Shown here piece after piece: positions 43,561 through 52,150 of a stretch of 64,000 bases of DNA. Made by a program: the position numbers and the translations under genes. Positions within the stretch are counted from its first letter, which is position 1. Each line of letters opens with the position of its first letter. A model generated the notes under the pieces. It was not told where the DNA came from. It ran no database searches and saw nothing but the letters and a program-made list of their open reading frames with translations. The DNA is taken from NCBI GenBank assembly GCA_943787605.1, contig CALSNB010000001.1, forward strand, positions 1,488,001 through 1,552,000. The letters run 5' to 3'. This DNA comes from GCA-2697345 sp002697345. Lineage in GTDB: Bacteria > Pseudomonadota > Alphaproteobacteria > Rhodobacterales > Rhodobacteraceae.

Positions 43561-44230
43561 ATGAACAACGCAATTATTCAATTACTTATACTAGCAGCAG
43601 TAGCTGTGTTTTTAGTTTTTAGGTTAAAAAACTTATTAGGTACGAGGGAAGGCTTCGAGAAAGAGTGCAGAGAACACTGTTGTTAAGATAAAAGAAAAAC
43701 GAGTTAAAAGCCCAAATTTAGAGATTATTAACGGTGGCTTAGATCATGACATTTTAGACCATGTTGAAAAGGAATCCAAAGCAGCTCAAAGTCTAAGTAT
43801 AATAAAAGCAAAAGAACCAAAATTCAATGTGGGAGAATTTTTATCTGGTGCTCGAGAAGCATATGAAATGATTCTTTTAGCATTTAAAAGGGGTGATATT
43901 TCAAATGTAAAAACCCTTTTGTCAGAAGATGTTAAAGAGGCTTTTTCAAAAGATATAGAAAAAAGAAAAACAAAAGGATTAAACACAGAGATTACTTTTG
44001 GTGGTATCCGAGCCCTAACAATTGTAGATGCGGATTTTGACCAATCAAGCTCAGAGGTGGAAATTACAATTCGGTTTTTAAGCGATTTAACAACTGTCGT
44101 AAAAAACAATAAAGGGAATATAATAGAGGGTAGTGAAAATGATATTAAGGTTCAAAAAGATGTTTGGACTTTTGGCAGGACTCTTAAGTCAAAAAACCCA
44201 AACTGGTCTCTAATAGCTACCGAACTATAG
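43561..44230 (+). pseudogene. Tim44/TimA-domain protein, interrupted by a frameshift
   Basis: A Tim44-like protein is split across two frames. The start at 43561, preceded by AGAGG, encodes an N-terminal membrane anchor and RLKNLLGTREGFEK, then runs to a TAA at 43684-43686. The rest of the protein is in the +1 frame from about 43640: it is continuous through LEIINGGLDHDILDH, FLSGAREAYEMILLAF and the Tim44 domain to the stop at 44230. Total length of 670 bases is one more than a multiple of three, so one inserted base between 43640 and 43686 explains it; GFEK/SAENTVV is a plausible joint. Both halves look otherwise conserved, which suggests a recent mutation, a sequencing error or, less likely, a recoding event. 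It is in its normal place before mltA. Confidence 0.85.
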
Positions 44231-44259
44231 GGTAAAAAACTAGTGTACGAGAGATATTT

Positions 44260-45183
44260 TTGGAACCTTTTAATGATTTAAGTTATAAAGAGTTAGATGG
44301 GTGGTTTGAAGAAAACCACTCAGAGGCTTTGGAAGTTTTTTTTAAGAGCAGTCTTCGTCAGCATAAAGAACTATCTAAATTAGATTTCAATAAGGGCGCA
44401 AGATATTTCTTCGAAGAAAATTTTATTCCAACACTAGTGGGCAGCCCAAAAGAAACCCTTTTTACAGGTTACTTTGAATCCGAAGTCTTTGGCTCTCTAG
44501 AGAAAGATGAAGAGTATAAATTCCCAATCTATAAGAAACCATTGAATATAGAGAAAACAAAAAAATGGTTTTCTCGCCGGGAAATAGAGGAAGAAAACTT
44601 ACTTGCCAATCAAGGTTTAGAGATTGTGTATTTGAAAAGTAAAATAGATTTATTTTTTTTGCACATCCAAGGTTCAGGAAGAGTTTTATTAAAAGATGGC
44701 TCTATTATTAGAGTTGGTTTCGAAGGAAAAAATGGACACAAGTATGTCTCCATTGGAAAAATCTTAATTAGCCGAGGGGTTTTTGAAACCAATACAATTA
44801 CTCAAAAAAAAGTAAAAGAGTGGATTTTTGATAATCCAGAACAAGGAGATGAGCTTTTATTAGAGAACCCATCTTATATATTTTTTAAAATTATATCGGA
44901 TTTAATGGATTCTGATGGGCCAATGGGAACAATGAAAGTTCCACTTACACCCCTTCGTTCTTTAGCAGTAGATCCAAATTTTATACCCCTTGGAACACCT
45001 TTATGGATTGAGAAGAATGGTGATGTACCACTAAGAAGACTTATGTTCGCTCATGATACGGGATCGGCGATTAAGGGTCTAAAAAGAGCTGATATATTTT
45101 ATGGAACTGGAAAAAAGTCAGAGGAATTAGCTGGAAATGTTGTTGATTTTGGTCGTATGATTATACTAAAACAACGCAAGTAG
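44260..45183 (+). CDS. mltA: Membrane-bound lytic murein transglycosylase A
   Basis: Cleaves peptidoglycan glycan strands to form 1,6-anhydro-muramic ends. The 307-residue protein has the MltA domain (FFLHIQGSGRVLLKDG) and the C-terminal 3D domain PLTPLRSLAVDPNFIPLGTPLWIE with MFAHDTGSAIKG carrying the catalytic Asp. The start must be the TTG at 44260, because an in-frame stop lies at 44233 and no other start precedes the domain. From there no signal peptide or lipobox is present, which is odd for a periplasmic enzyme. It lies 29 bases after the Tim44 gene and 15 bases before smr. Confidence 0.9.
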   Translation: MEPFNDLSYKELDGWFEENHSEALEVFFKSSLRQHKELSKLDFNKGARYFFEENFIPTLVGSPKETLFTGYFESEVFGSLEKDEEYKFPIYKKPLNIEKTKKWFSRREIEEENLLANQGLEIVYLKSKIDLFFLHIQGSGRVLLKDGSIIRVGFEGKNGHKYVSIGKILISRGVFETNTITQKKVKEWIFDNPEQGDELLLENPSYIFFKIISDLMDSDGPMGTMKVPLTPLRSLAVDPNFIPLGTPLWIEKNGDVPLRRLMFAHDTGSAIKGLKRADIFYGTGKKSEELAGNVVDFGRMIILKQRK

Positions 45184-45198
45184 TTTTCAGGTGATATA

Positions 45199-45786
45199 GT
45201 GCAAAAAAATAAACATAAAAACCTTAGTGAAGACGATGCTGAGATTTGGTCACGGGCTATTAGCGGCGTCAAGAAGAAGAGTGTTTTAAAAGAAAATAAA
45301 ACAGTAGCGCTATTAGAAAAAAAAGTGAAAATAAAAAAAAGCACACAAGTAATAGAAAACACATATTTAAAAGTTAAGGGTTTTGAGATTGAACCCAAGG
45401 CGAACTTAACTAATTTATTAAGTAATAGAAGTGTTGATAAAAGAGTTTCCTTAAAAATGAAGGCTGGAAAAATGAGTCCAGAGGGAACCCTTGATTTACA
45501 TGGATACAGATTAACACAAGCAAAGTTAGCGCTGAGAGGTTTTTTATTTAGTGCTTATGAAAGTAGAAAACGATTAGTTTTAATTATTACTGGGAAAGGT
45601 AAGCTTAGGGATGACCGAGACCTTAATTTAGATTATAGGGGTGTTTTAAGAAATGAAGTTCCAGTTTGGCTTGAAGAAGCACCTTTGGCTGGTTTAATTT
45701 TAAGTGTAAAAAAAGCAAATCCAAAGCATGGAGGGGGCGGAGCGCTTTACGTTTATTTAAGAAAAAATAAATCAACTTTGGGTTGA
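45199..45786 (+). CDS. Smr domain protein
   Basis: A 195-residue protein with a C-terminal Smr (small MutS-related) nuclease-like domain: LDLHGYRLTQAK, LIITGKG and HGGGGALYVYLR. The N-terminal half is charged and probably flexible. Smr domains have nicking or RNA-cleaving activity in some homologues; the role of this alphaproteobacterial group is not established. Start is GTG after AGGTGA. It overlaps the convergent MFS gene by 15 bases. Confidence 0.9.
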   Translation: MQKNKHKNLSEDDAEIWSRAISGVKKKSVLKENKTVALLEKKVKIKKSTQVIENTYLKVKGFEIEPKANLTNLLSNRSVDKRVSLKMKAGKMSPEGTLDLHGYRLTQAKLALRGFLFSAYESRKRLVLIITGKGKLRDDRDLNLDYRGVLRNEVPVWLEEAPLAGLILSVKKANPKHGGGGALYVYLRKNKSTLG

Positions 45787-46971
45787 TCTTTTTAATCCTA
45801 TAAAAGCTAAAATAGTAGCTATTACATAATATACAGAAATCCATGGCATTTGAACTGTGAAGTTATAACCTAAGTCTATAATATACCCAGTGATTCCAGG
45901 TCCTAAAGCAGAACCTAAAACCATAACCGAGGTTGCAAGAGCTTTAATTGATCCTAAGTTTTTGGTTCCATAAATTTCAGCCCAAAAAGAAGATGATAAG
46001 GTTCCACCTACCCCCGAAGTTATTCCTATAAGTGACATTCCGACCGAAGCAAAGAGAAGACTGTTTGAGATAGATAAAATCAGAAATCCAAAAATAGCTG
46101 GTATCATATAAAACGACATTAGTTTTATTGAATTAAAACGATCAATAACAATGCCTGAAAACACCATAGAAAGGACGGCTGAAATAGTAAAAATTGGAAA
46201 AAGAGAAACAATCTGTAGGTGAGACCAACCTTTTGTTTCTGCATAGTGAACATGGAAAAAAAATAATGCCGTGCTGAATGCTGCTGGGCCAAGTAAAGTG
46301 GGAAGTAAAAACCAAAACAAAGGATGTTTAATGGTTTCTTTTCTGGTCCAATGTTTGCCATTTAGACCAAAAGATTCATTTTCTTCTACAGTGTTTTTTG
46401 GAGAGCGCTCCTTATTGAGTAAGAAAATGAAAAAGGGAATAGAAACCACTAACACTATAGCAGAAGAAATCCATGAAAGTCGCCAACCTACTAAAGCTAT
46501 CAACGCCACAAAGGCGATAGGTAGCACTGCCTCTCCAAGAGAGTGGCCTAGGTGAGAAATTGAAATAGCCTTACCTCTAGTTGCTACAAACCAGCGTCCA
46601 ATTGAAACAGATGCAACGTGACTAGTCATTCCTTGACCTGTTAGTCGAAGAGCAAAAATGATAAAAGGTAGAAGGTACATGCTTTTAACTAGGGACATGG
46701 CGATACATGACGTTGCTAAGAGAAACAGAAATATACTTCCCAAAAAGCGAGCCCTAAATATATCAGTTAACCCACCAAGCCATAACATCACCACTGCTGA
46801 GCTCAGGGTGCCAACCATATAAAAGAGCCCCCATGTGCCATTAGATAAGTTGAAATCTTCTTGAATTTCGCCAGCAAAAATAGATATAAAAGTTGTTTGT
46901 CCGAAAGAAGACAAAAAAAATAGCAAGAAGCTAGCTAGCAACCACCTAAAGTTGTCAAAAATAAATTTCAT
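45772..46971 (-). CDS. MFS transporter
   Basis: A 399-residue major-facilitator protein with about twelve hydrophobic helices. The loop between helices 2 and 3 has the MFS motif GGLTDIFRAR. It has two symmetrical halves separated by a charged loop (residues about 190-215). Related sequences are annotated as monocarboxylate or oxalate/formate-type transporters, but no substrate can be assigned. It is an insertion relative to the usual smr-hslUV neighbourhood, with no catabolic genes beside it. Confidence 0.88.
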   Translation of the reverse strand: MKFIFDNFRWLLASFLLFFLSSFGQTTFISIFAGEIQEDFNLSNGTWGLFYMVGTLSSAVVMLWLGGLTDIFRARFLGSIFLFLLATSCIAMSLVKSMYLLPFIIFALRLTGQGMTSHVASVSIGRWFVATRGKAISISHLGHSLGEAVLPIAFVALIALVGWRLSWISSAIVLVVSIPFFIFLLNKERSPKNTVEENESFGLNGKHWTRKETIKHPLFWFLLPTLLGPAAFSTALFFFHVHYAETKGWSHLQIVSLFPIFTISAVLSMVFSGIVIDRFNSIKLMSFYMIPAIFGFLILSISNSLLFASVGMSLIGITSGVGGTLSSSFWAEIYGTKNLGSIKALATSVMVLGSALGPGITGYIIDLGYNFTVQMPWISVYYVIATILAFIGLKRSTQS

Positions 46972-47019
46972 ACAACTTACCAGGGCAAAAAAAAGTGTTT
47001 TTATTAAAGAGTGCGCCTA

Positions 47020-47040
47020 AAAAGGTACAAGTATTTGTAC
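47020..47040 (-). terminator. Probable intrinsic terminator after hslU
   Basis: On the minus strand, GTACAA (47040-47035) and TTGTAC (47030-47025) form a 6-bp stem with a 4-base loop, followed by CTTTTTA. It begins at the last base of the hslU stop codon. The stem is short, so efficiency is uncertain. Confidence 0.45.
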
Positions 47041-48350
47041 TATAGAACATATTTGGCAAGATCTGCTGAGGTATGCAGATTACCAAGGTTTTTTTCAACA
47101 AATGCTTTGTCTACAACTATAGCTTCACCAGAACGATCAGGTGCAGAAAAACTCAGTTCTTCGAAAACCCGCTCAATAACAGTATATAATCTTCTGGCAC
47201 CTATATTTTCAACAGATTGATTAACTTGAGCTGCAATTTTTGCTAACGCCTGTATCCCGTTTTCCGCGAAACTAACCGCAACACTTTCTGTGTTCATTAA
47301 GGCACTATATTGTAATGTAAGCGCATTTTCAGTTTCTGTCAAAATTCTCACGAAGTCGCTTTCAGTTAAGGCTCTTAGCTCTACCCTTATAGGAAGCCTT
47401 CCTTGAAGTTCAGGAAGAAGGTCTGAAGGCTTCGCTGTGTGAAAAGCACCTGATGCAATAAAAAGTATGTGATCAGTTTTTACTGGACCATATTTAGTAC
47501 TTACAGTTGTGCCCTCGATTAAAGGAAGAAGGTCCCTTTGAACACCCTCTCTACTTACATCTGCACCACGAGCATCAGCTCTAGCACAGACCTTATCAAT
47601 TTCATCTAAAAACACTATGCCACTTTGCTCGACAGCTTCTATTGCTGCAAGATTTACTGTTTCTTGATCTAGAAGCTTGTCAGCCTCATCTGAAACAAGG
47701 AGAGAATAGCTTTTTTTAACAGTTGTCTTTTTTTTGGTAGTCCTATTCCCAGCAGCTTTCCCAAAAATGTCAGCAATATTCATCATTCCGCCAGCAACTG
47801 AACCAGGTTGGCCTGGGATTTCAAACATTGATAACGGATTTGACGTGTCTGACACATCAATTTCTATTTCTTTGTCATCTAAAAGCCCATCACGCAATTT
47901 TTTTCTAAACATTTCACGCGTATTTTCGCGGGAATCAGGACCTGCTAACGCATCTAAAACACGTTCTTCAGCCTGATTGCGAGCCACTGATTTCACATTA
48001 TCCCGCATCTGTTCTTTGGTAATAATAATAGCGGAATCAACAAGATCACGAACTATTTGTTCGACATCTCGACCTACATAGCCGACCTCAGTAAATTTTG
48101 TTGCTTCAACTTTAATAAAGGGAGCATTTGCAAGCTTCGCTAGACGTCGAGAAATTTCTGTCTTTCCTACCCCGGTAGGCCCAATCATTAATATGTTTTT
48201 AGGGTAAACTTCATCTTTAAGACTTTCGGGAAGCTGTTTTCGACGCCAACGATTTCGGAGCGCTACAGCAACAGCTCTTTTTGCATCATTCTGCCCTACA
48301 ATAAATCGGTCAAGTTCAGAGACAATTTCTCGGGGTGTAAGGTCGGTCAT
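47040..48350 (-). CDS. hslU: ATP-dependent protease ATPase subunit HslU
   Basis: AAA+ unfoldase of the HslUV protease. The 436-residue protein has Walker A GPTGVGKT at residues 57-64, the GYVGRDVE pore motif near 90, an inserted I domain, Walker B GIVFLDEIDKV and sensor segments, with the C-terminal LAKYVL that docks into HslV. Its ATG overlaps the hslV stop by 4 bases, so the order of transcription is hslV then hslU. Confidence 0.98.
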   Translation of the reverse strand: MTDLTPREIVSELDRFIVGQNDAKRAVAVALRNRWRRKQLPESLKDEVYPKNILMIGPTGVGKTEISRRLAKLANAPFIKVEATKFTEVGYVGRDVEQIVRDLVDSAIIITKEQMRDNVKSVARNQAEERVLDALAGPDSRENTREMFRKKLRDGLLDDKEIEIDVSDTSNPLSMFEIPGQPGSVAGGMMNIADIFGKAAGNRTTKKKTTVKKSYSLLVSDEADKLLDQETVNLAAIEAVEQSGIVFLDEIDKVCARADARGADVSREGVQRDLLPLIEGTTVSTKYGPVKTDHILFIASGAFHTAKPSDLLPELQGRLPIRVELRALTESDFVRILTETENALTLQYSALMNTESVAVSFAENGIQALAKIAAQVNQSVENIGARRLYTVIERVFEELSFSAPDRSGEAIVVDKAFVEKNLGNLHTSADLAKYVL

Positions 48351-48931
48351 AGTGAGTCTTCCTTAGTTTTCTTTTTTGGACTTATTTTTTCTAAAGTTAA
48401 ATTATTATTTGTATAGATACAAATTTCAGCCGCAATAGACATAGCAGACCTTACTATATCTTCAGCATTTTTATCAGTTGACATAAGAGCCCTCGCTGCA
48501 GCCAGAGCATAGTTTCCACCAGACCCAATTGCTGCAACATCATTTTCTGGCTCCAAAACATCTCCTGAACCAGTAATAACAAACATATCAAGGCCATCAG
48601 AAACAATAAGCATTGCTTCAAGGTTTTTTAAGTATTTGTCGGTTCTCCAGTCTTTTGCCAGCTCCACAGAAGCACGAGCTAGTTGCCCAGGCGAAGCCTC
48701 TAGCTTAGCCTCTAACCTTTCTAACAATGTGAAAGCATCCGCTGTTGATCCAGCAAAACCAGCCAGAACTGGGACCCCTCCAGGAGACAATTTTCGAACC
48801 TTTTTTGCAGAACCTTTAATAACTGTTTGCCCTAGGCTGACCTGTCCGTCACTAGCTATTACAACCTCATTGCTTTTTCTTACTGCTAAAATGGTGGTTC
48901 CGTGCCAACCAGATAAGTTAGTATTAGGCAT
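48347..48931 (-). CDS. hslV: ATP-dependent protease peptidase subunit HslV
   Basis: Threonine peptidase forming the dodecameric core of HslUV. The 194-residue precursor has an 11-residue propeptide ending in WHG, so Thr12 (TTILAVRK) becomes the N-terminal nucleophile, as in other alphaproteobacteria. ASDGQVSLGQTVIKGSAKKVRKL is the family signature. AGGAGA precedes the ATG. First gene of the hslVU operon. Confidence 0.98.
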   Translation of the reverse strand: MPNTNLSGWHGTTILAVRKSNEVVIASDGQVSLGQTVIKGSAKKVRKLSPGGVPVLAGFAGSTADAFTLLERLEAKLEASPGQLARASVELAKDWRTDKYLKNLEAMLIVSDGLDMFVITGSGDVLEPENDVAAIGSGGNYALAAARALMSTDKNAEDIVRSAMSIAAEICIYTNNNLTLEKISPKKKTKEDSL

Positions 48932-48975
48932 AGTTTTCTCCTATGGATATTTCATATTAGAAACTTCTTAAGTTA

Positions 48976-51483
48976 TTAGAGGGATCTTTCTATCTCTTGG
49001 CGTTCAAAAATTTCTATAACGTCATCAGCTCTAATGTCTTCATATGCGTCAAAAGCCATACCACACTCTTGTCCTGACTGAACATCAGACACCTCATCTT
49101 TAAAACGCTTTAAGGTTTTTAATGTTCCTTCATGAATCACAACATTATCTCTTAGTAATCTCACACCAGAAGATCTACGTGCAATACCTTCGGTTACAAG
49201 ACAACCAGCGACACGACCAACTCCAGTAACTTTAAATACTTCTTTAATTTTAGCATACCCAATAAAGGTTTCTTTTATTTCAGCTGATAAAAGACCTGAT
49301 GCGGCTTTCTTTATGTCATCAACCAGATCGTATATAATAGAGTAGTACCTAACTTCGATGCCTTTTTGTTGAGCAGTAGAGCGAGCTGAACTATTTGCCC
49401 GAACATTAAAACCTATTACTGGAGCACCAGAAGCTTCAGCAAGCCCTATATCAGATTCCGTAATAGCGCCAACGCCAGAGTGAAGAACCCTTACACGAAC
49501 CTCAGAGTTACCAATCTTTGCCATAGCCTGAACAATAGCTTCCACAGACCCCTGTACATCGCCCTTGATAACCACGGGAAGCTCTGAAACTGTTTTATCA
49601 TCTTTAGCTTTGGCCATAAGTTGTTCAAGCGTTGTGGATGCTCCGGCAGCTGCTCTACGATCCTTAGCAGCACTATTCCTATAAGAAGCAATTTCCCGCG
49701 CCTGCGCTTCTGTTTCAACTACGTTTAAAACGTCTCCGGCTTCTGGAGTACCATTAAGCCCCAAAACTTCGACGGGGCTAGATGGCCCTGCTTCTTTCAC
49801 TCTTTCCCCTTTGTCGTTGATCAAGGCACGTACTTTTCCATACTGCTCTCCAGCCACAAATATGTCACCCTGCTTTAAAGTCCCGTTTTTTACGAGCACG
49901 GTAGCAACAGCGCCTCTTCCTATATCAAGGCTAGCCTCGATTACTGCGCCTGAAGCTGCTCTGTCCGGATTTGCTTTAAGATCTAACAGTTCAGCTTGAA
50001 GAGAGATATTTTCAAGGAGAGTATCAAGTCCAACACCAGAAATGGCAGACACTTCAACATCTAAAACATCTCCAGACATCTTTTCTACAATAACTTCATG
50101 TTGTAATAAATCAGTTCTAACTTTGTTTGCGTTAGCGTCTTCCTTATCAATTTTATTAATGGCAACTATCATAGGAACTTTGGCAGCTTTTGCGTGATTA
50201 ATTGCTTCAATTGTTTGAGGCATTACAGCATCGTCAGCAGCAACTACTAAAATAACGATATCCGTTACCTGAGCACCTCTCGCACGCATTGATGTGAAAG
50301 CAGCATGGCCTGGGGTGTCAAGGAAAGTTAATAATGAGCCAGCCTGGTCTACTTGATAGGCCCCAATGTGTTGGGTTATACCCCCAGCCTCTCCAGCTGT
50401 TACTTTAGCGTTCCTAATGGCATCTAGTAAAGATGTTTTCCCATGGTCAACGTGCCCCATAACGGTGATTACGGGTGGACGCGGTTTTAGATCTTTATCG
50501 TCGTCTATTATTTGATCAATAACATCCTCAACATCTGAGTCTGAAACCCGAACTACTTTATGCCCAAATTCCTCAATAATGAGTTCAGCTGTATCAGCAT
50601 CTAATATCTCATTTTGTGTAGCCATTATTCCACTAGTCATTAAAGACTTTACAACGTCAGCTACTCTTTCAGCCATACGGTTTGCTAGCTCTTGAACAGA
50701 TATAGCTTCAGGCAACTGGACATCACGAATTATTTTTTCTCGCTCAACAACGGTTCCGAGCATTTTTTGACGAGCACGCTCTTGCTTTCTTTTCATTGCA
50801 GCCATGGAACGCTGGCGCCCACCATCAGTGCCAGCAAGGACTTGGTTTAAAGTGAGCTTTCCAGACCTCCGGCCATCTCCCTCGCGAGAGGCTTTACTTT
50901 TCCCCTTATTGTTATCCTCCTGGTCATCAAGTTTTTTTGGAGCTCCTGATTGGAGTTTCCCTGTGGGGCGTTGAACAGCACTAGGACCGTCCATAGAGTC
51001 TAAAGGTTTTGACCCAGGTGGAGGAACAGAAGCTAATTTCGCAATCTCTAGGTCTTTAATTTTTTGTGCATCTTCTTCGGACTTCTTTTTTCTCTTTTCT
51101 TCTCTTTCCCGCTCTTCTCTTTCTTTTTCTGTGTTTTCAGCTAACCTAATAGCCCTTTCTTCTGCACGAGTTTTCTCTTCTTTTTCTCGACGAGCTTTAT
51201 CTACGCCTTCTTGTTCTTTTGCTGCTTTTAATGCAGTTAACCTGCGTGTCATCTCAGCGTCGGTTATTCCAGAAGGTCTTTTTGATAACCCTGGAGGTTG
51301 CGGAGCACTAGAGGAGTTTTCAGTTACTTTTTGGGGGATGGCCGTAGGAATTACAACTCGTTTACGCTTTGTTTCTACTACAACACTTTTTGTTCGACCG
51401 TGACCAAAACTTTGTCTTACATTGCTAGCTTTACCCGAACCACCACGGATACCAAGAGGTTTTTTATCATCACTGTCGCTCAT
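48976..51483 (-). CDS. infB: Translation initiation factor IF-2
   Basis: GTPase that places initiator tRNA on the ribosome. The 835-residue protein has a charged N-terminal region rich in Lys/Glu (residues about 70-220, likely coiled coil), the IF2N domain and the GTPase motifs GHVDHGKTSLLDAI, DTPGHAAF and NKID, followed by the domains that bind the ribosome and fMet-tRNA. It is the last gene of rimP-nusA-ylxR-infB and overlaps ylxR by 14 bases. No ribosome maturation gene rbfA follows. Confidence 0.98.
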   Translation of the reverse strand: MSDSDDKKPLGIRGGSGKASNVRQSFGHGRTKSVVVETKRKRVVIPTAIPQKVTENSSSAPQPPGLSKRPSGITDAEMTRRLTALKAAKEQEGVDKARREKEEKTRAEERAIRLAENTEKEREEREREEKRKKKSEEDAQKIKDLEIAKLASVPPPGSKPLDSMDGPSAVQRPTGKLQSGAPKKLDDQEDNNKGKSKASREGDGRRSGKLTLNQVLAGTDGGRQRSMAAMKRKQERARQKMLGTVVEREKIIRDVQLPEAISVQELANRMAERVADVVKSLMTSGIMATQNEILDADTAELIIEEFGHKVVRVSDSDVEDVIDQIIDDDKDLKPRPPVITVMGHVDHGKTSLLDAIRNAKVTAGEAGGITQHIGAYQVDQAGSLLTFLDTPGHAAFTSMRARGAQVTDIVILVVAADDAVMPQTIEAINHAKAAKVPMIVAINKIDKEDANANKVRTDLLQHEVIVEKMSGDVLDVEVSAISGVGLDTLLENISLQAELLDLKANPDRAASGAVIEASLDIGRGAVATVLVKNGTLKQGDIFVAGEQYGKVRALINDKGERVKEAGPSSPVEVLGLNGTPEAGDVLNVVETEAQAREIASYRNSAAKDRRAAAGASTTLEQLMAKAKDDKTVSELPVVIKGDVQGSVEAIVQAMAKIGNSEVRVRVLHSGVGAITESDIGLAEASGAPVIGFNVRANSSARSTAQQKGIEVRYYSIIYDLVDDIKKAASGLLSAEIKETFIGYAKIKEVFKVTGVGRVAGCLVTEGIARRSSGVRLLRDNVVIHEGTLKTLKRFKDEVSDVQSGQECGMAFDAYEDIRADDVIEIFERQEIERSL

Positions 51484-52150
51484 GTGCTATTCTTTCCTTT
51501 TGGGCTGAAGAATGCCCTTGTATTTCACGTATTCCACCAAGACGTAATGCCTCTAAAGTGATTTCTTTATGTAGCCCGCCTCGCGTTATTGCGGCATGTA
51601 TCACACTTTCTCTACCAAAAGCCAAACCTAATTCTTGCATTTTTAAGCAGTTAATTAGGGTTCCAGCTCCTACAGGGGGCCTAAGACGAGACTTTTCTCT
51701 AGGTGAGCCGTCACTCGCTTGTATTAAAAGTACGGCACGATCTGTCTCTAACAACCCTTTAACCTTTTCAAAACCAGCAATAGCTTGGTTAGCTTTTCGT
51801 GCTAAAGAAATCAGATTAAGTAATTTTTTTAAAATAGATTCTTCAATTTGCTTTGATAAATTATTGTTTATTAACACAGGTTTTTTTGAAACTACGGAGA
51901 ATAAGTTTTTACGCAAAGCACGCTCTAAACTGCTCTTTTTTGAACTTACCCACATCCCTTTGCCTGGAAGTTTACAAAAAACATCAGGAACAGCTCCACC
52001 ATCGGGCCCCACAACAAACCGTACCATAGATTTTGTATTCATAATTGAGCCTGTTGATATACAACGTCTCTCTATAATTTTTGTTGGATTTTTTTTCAAA
52101 CACGCACTTTCTTTAGTAATAAATAAACTTTTATTCTTCTGGTAACTCAT
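51470..52150 (-). CDS. RNA-binding protein, YlxR (DUF448) plus L7Ae-like domain
   Basis: A 226-residue fusion. The N-terminal half is YlxR-like (ERRCISTG, VRFVVGPDGGAVPDVFCKLPGKGMWV, a probable RNA-binding patch). The C-terminal half resembles the L7Ae/YlxQ fold (LLNLISLARKANQAIAGFEKV). The fusion is usual in alphaproteobacteria; other bacteria encode the two separately. The ATG at 52150 overlaps the nusA end by 20 bases; a longer frame to 52177 is not preferred. Homologues of YlxR have been linked to RNase P regulation (RnpM) in Gram-positives; the role here is unknown. Confidence 0.88.
   Translation of the reverse strand: MSYQKNKSLFITKESACLKKNPTKIIERRCISTGSIMNTKSMVRFVVGPDGGAVPDVFCKLPGKGMWVSSKKSSLERALRKNLFSVVSKKPVLINNNLSKQIEESILKKLLNLISLARKANQAIAGFEKVKGLLETDRAVLLIQASDGSPREKSRLRPPVGAGTLINCLKMQELGLAFGRESVIHAAITRGGLHKEITLEALRLGGIREIQGHSSAQKERIAHERQ

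Noticed and set aside
51558..52145. 195-codon open frame antisense to the ylxR fusion gene
   Set aside because: It is entirely within a recognised gene of a conserved operon.
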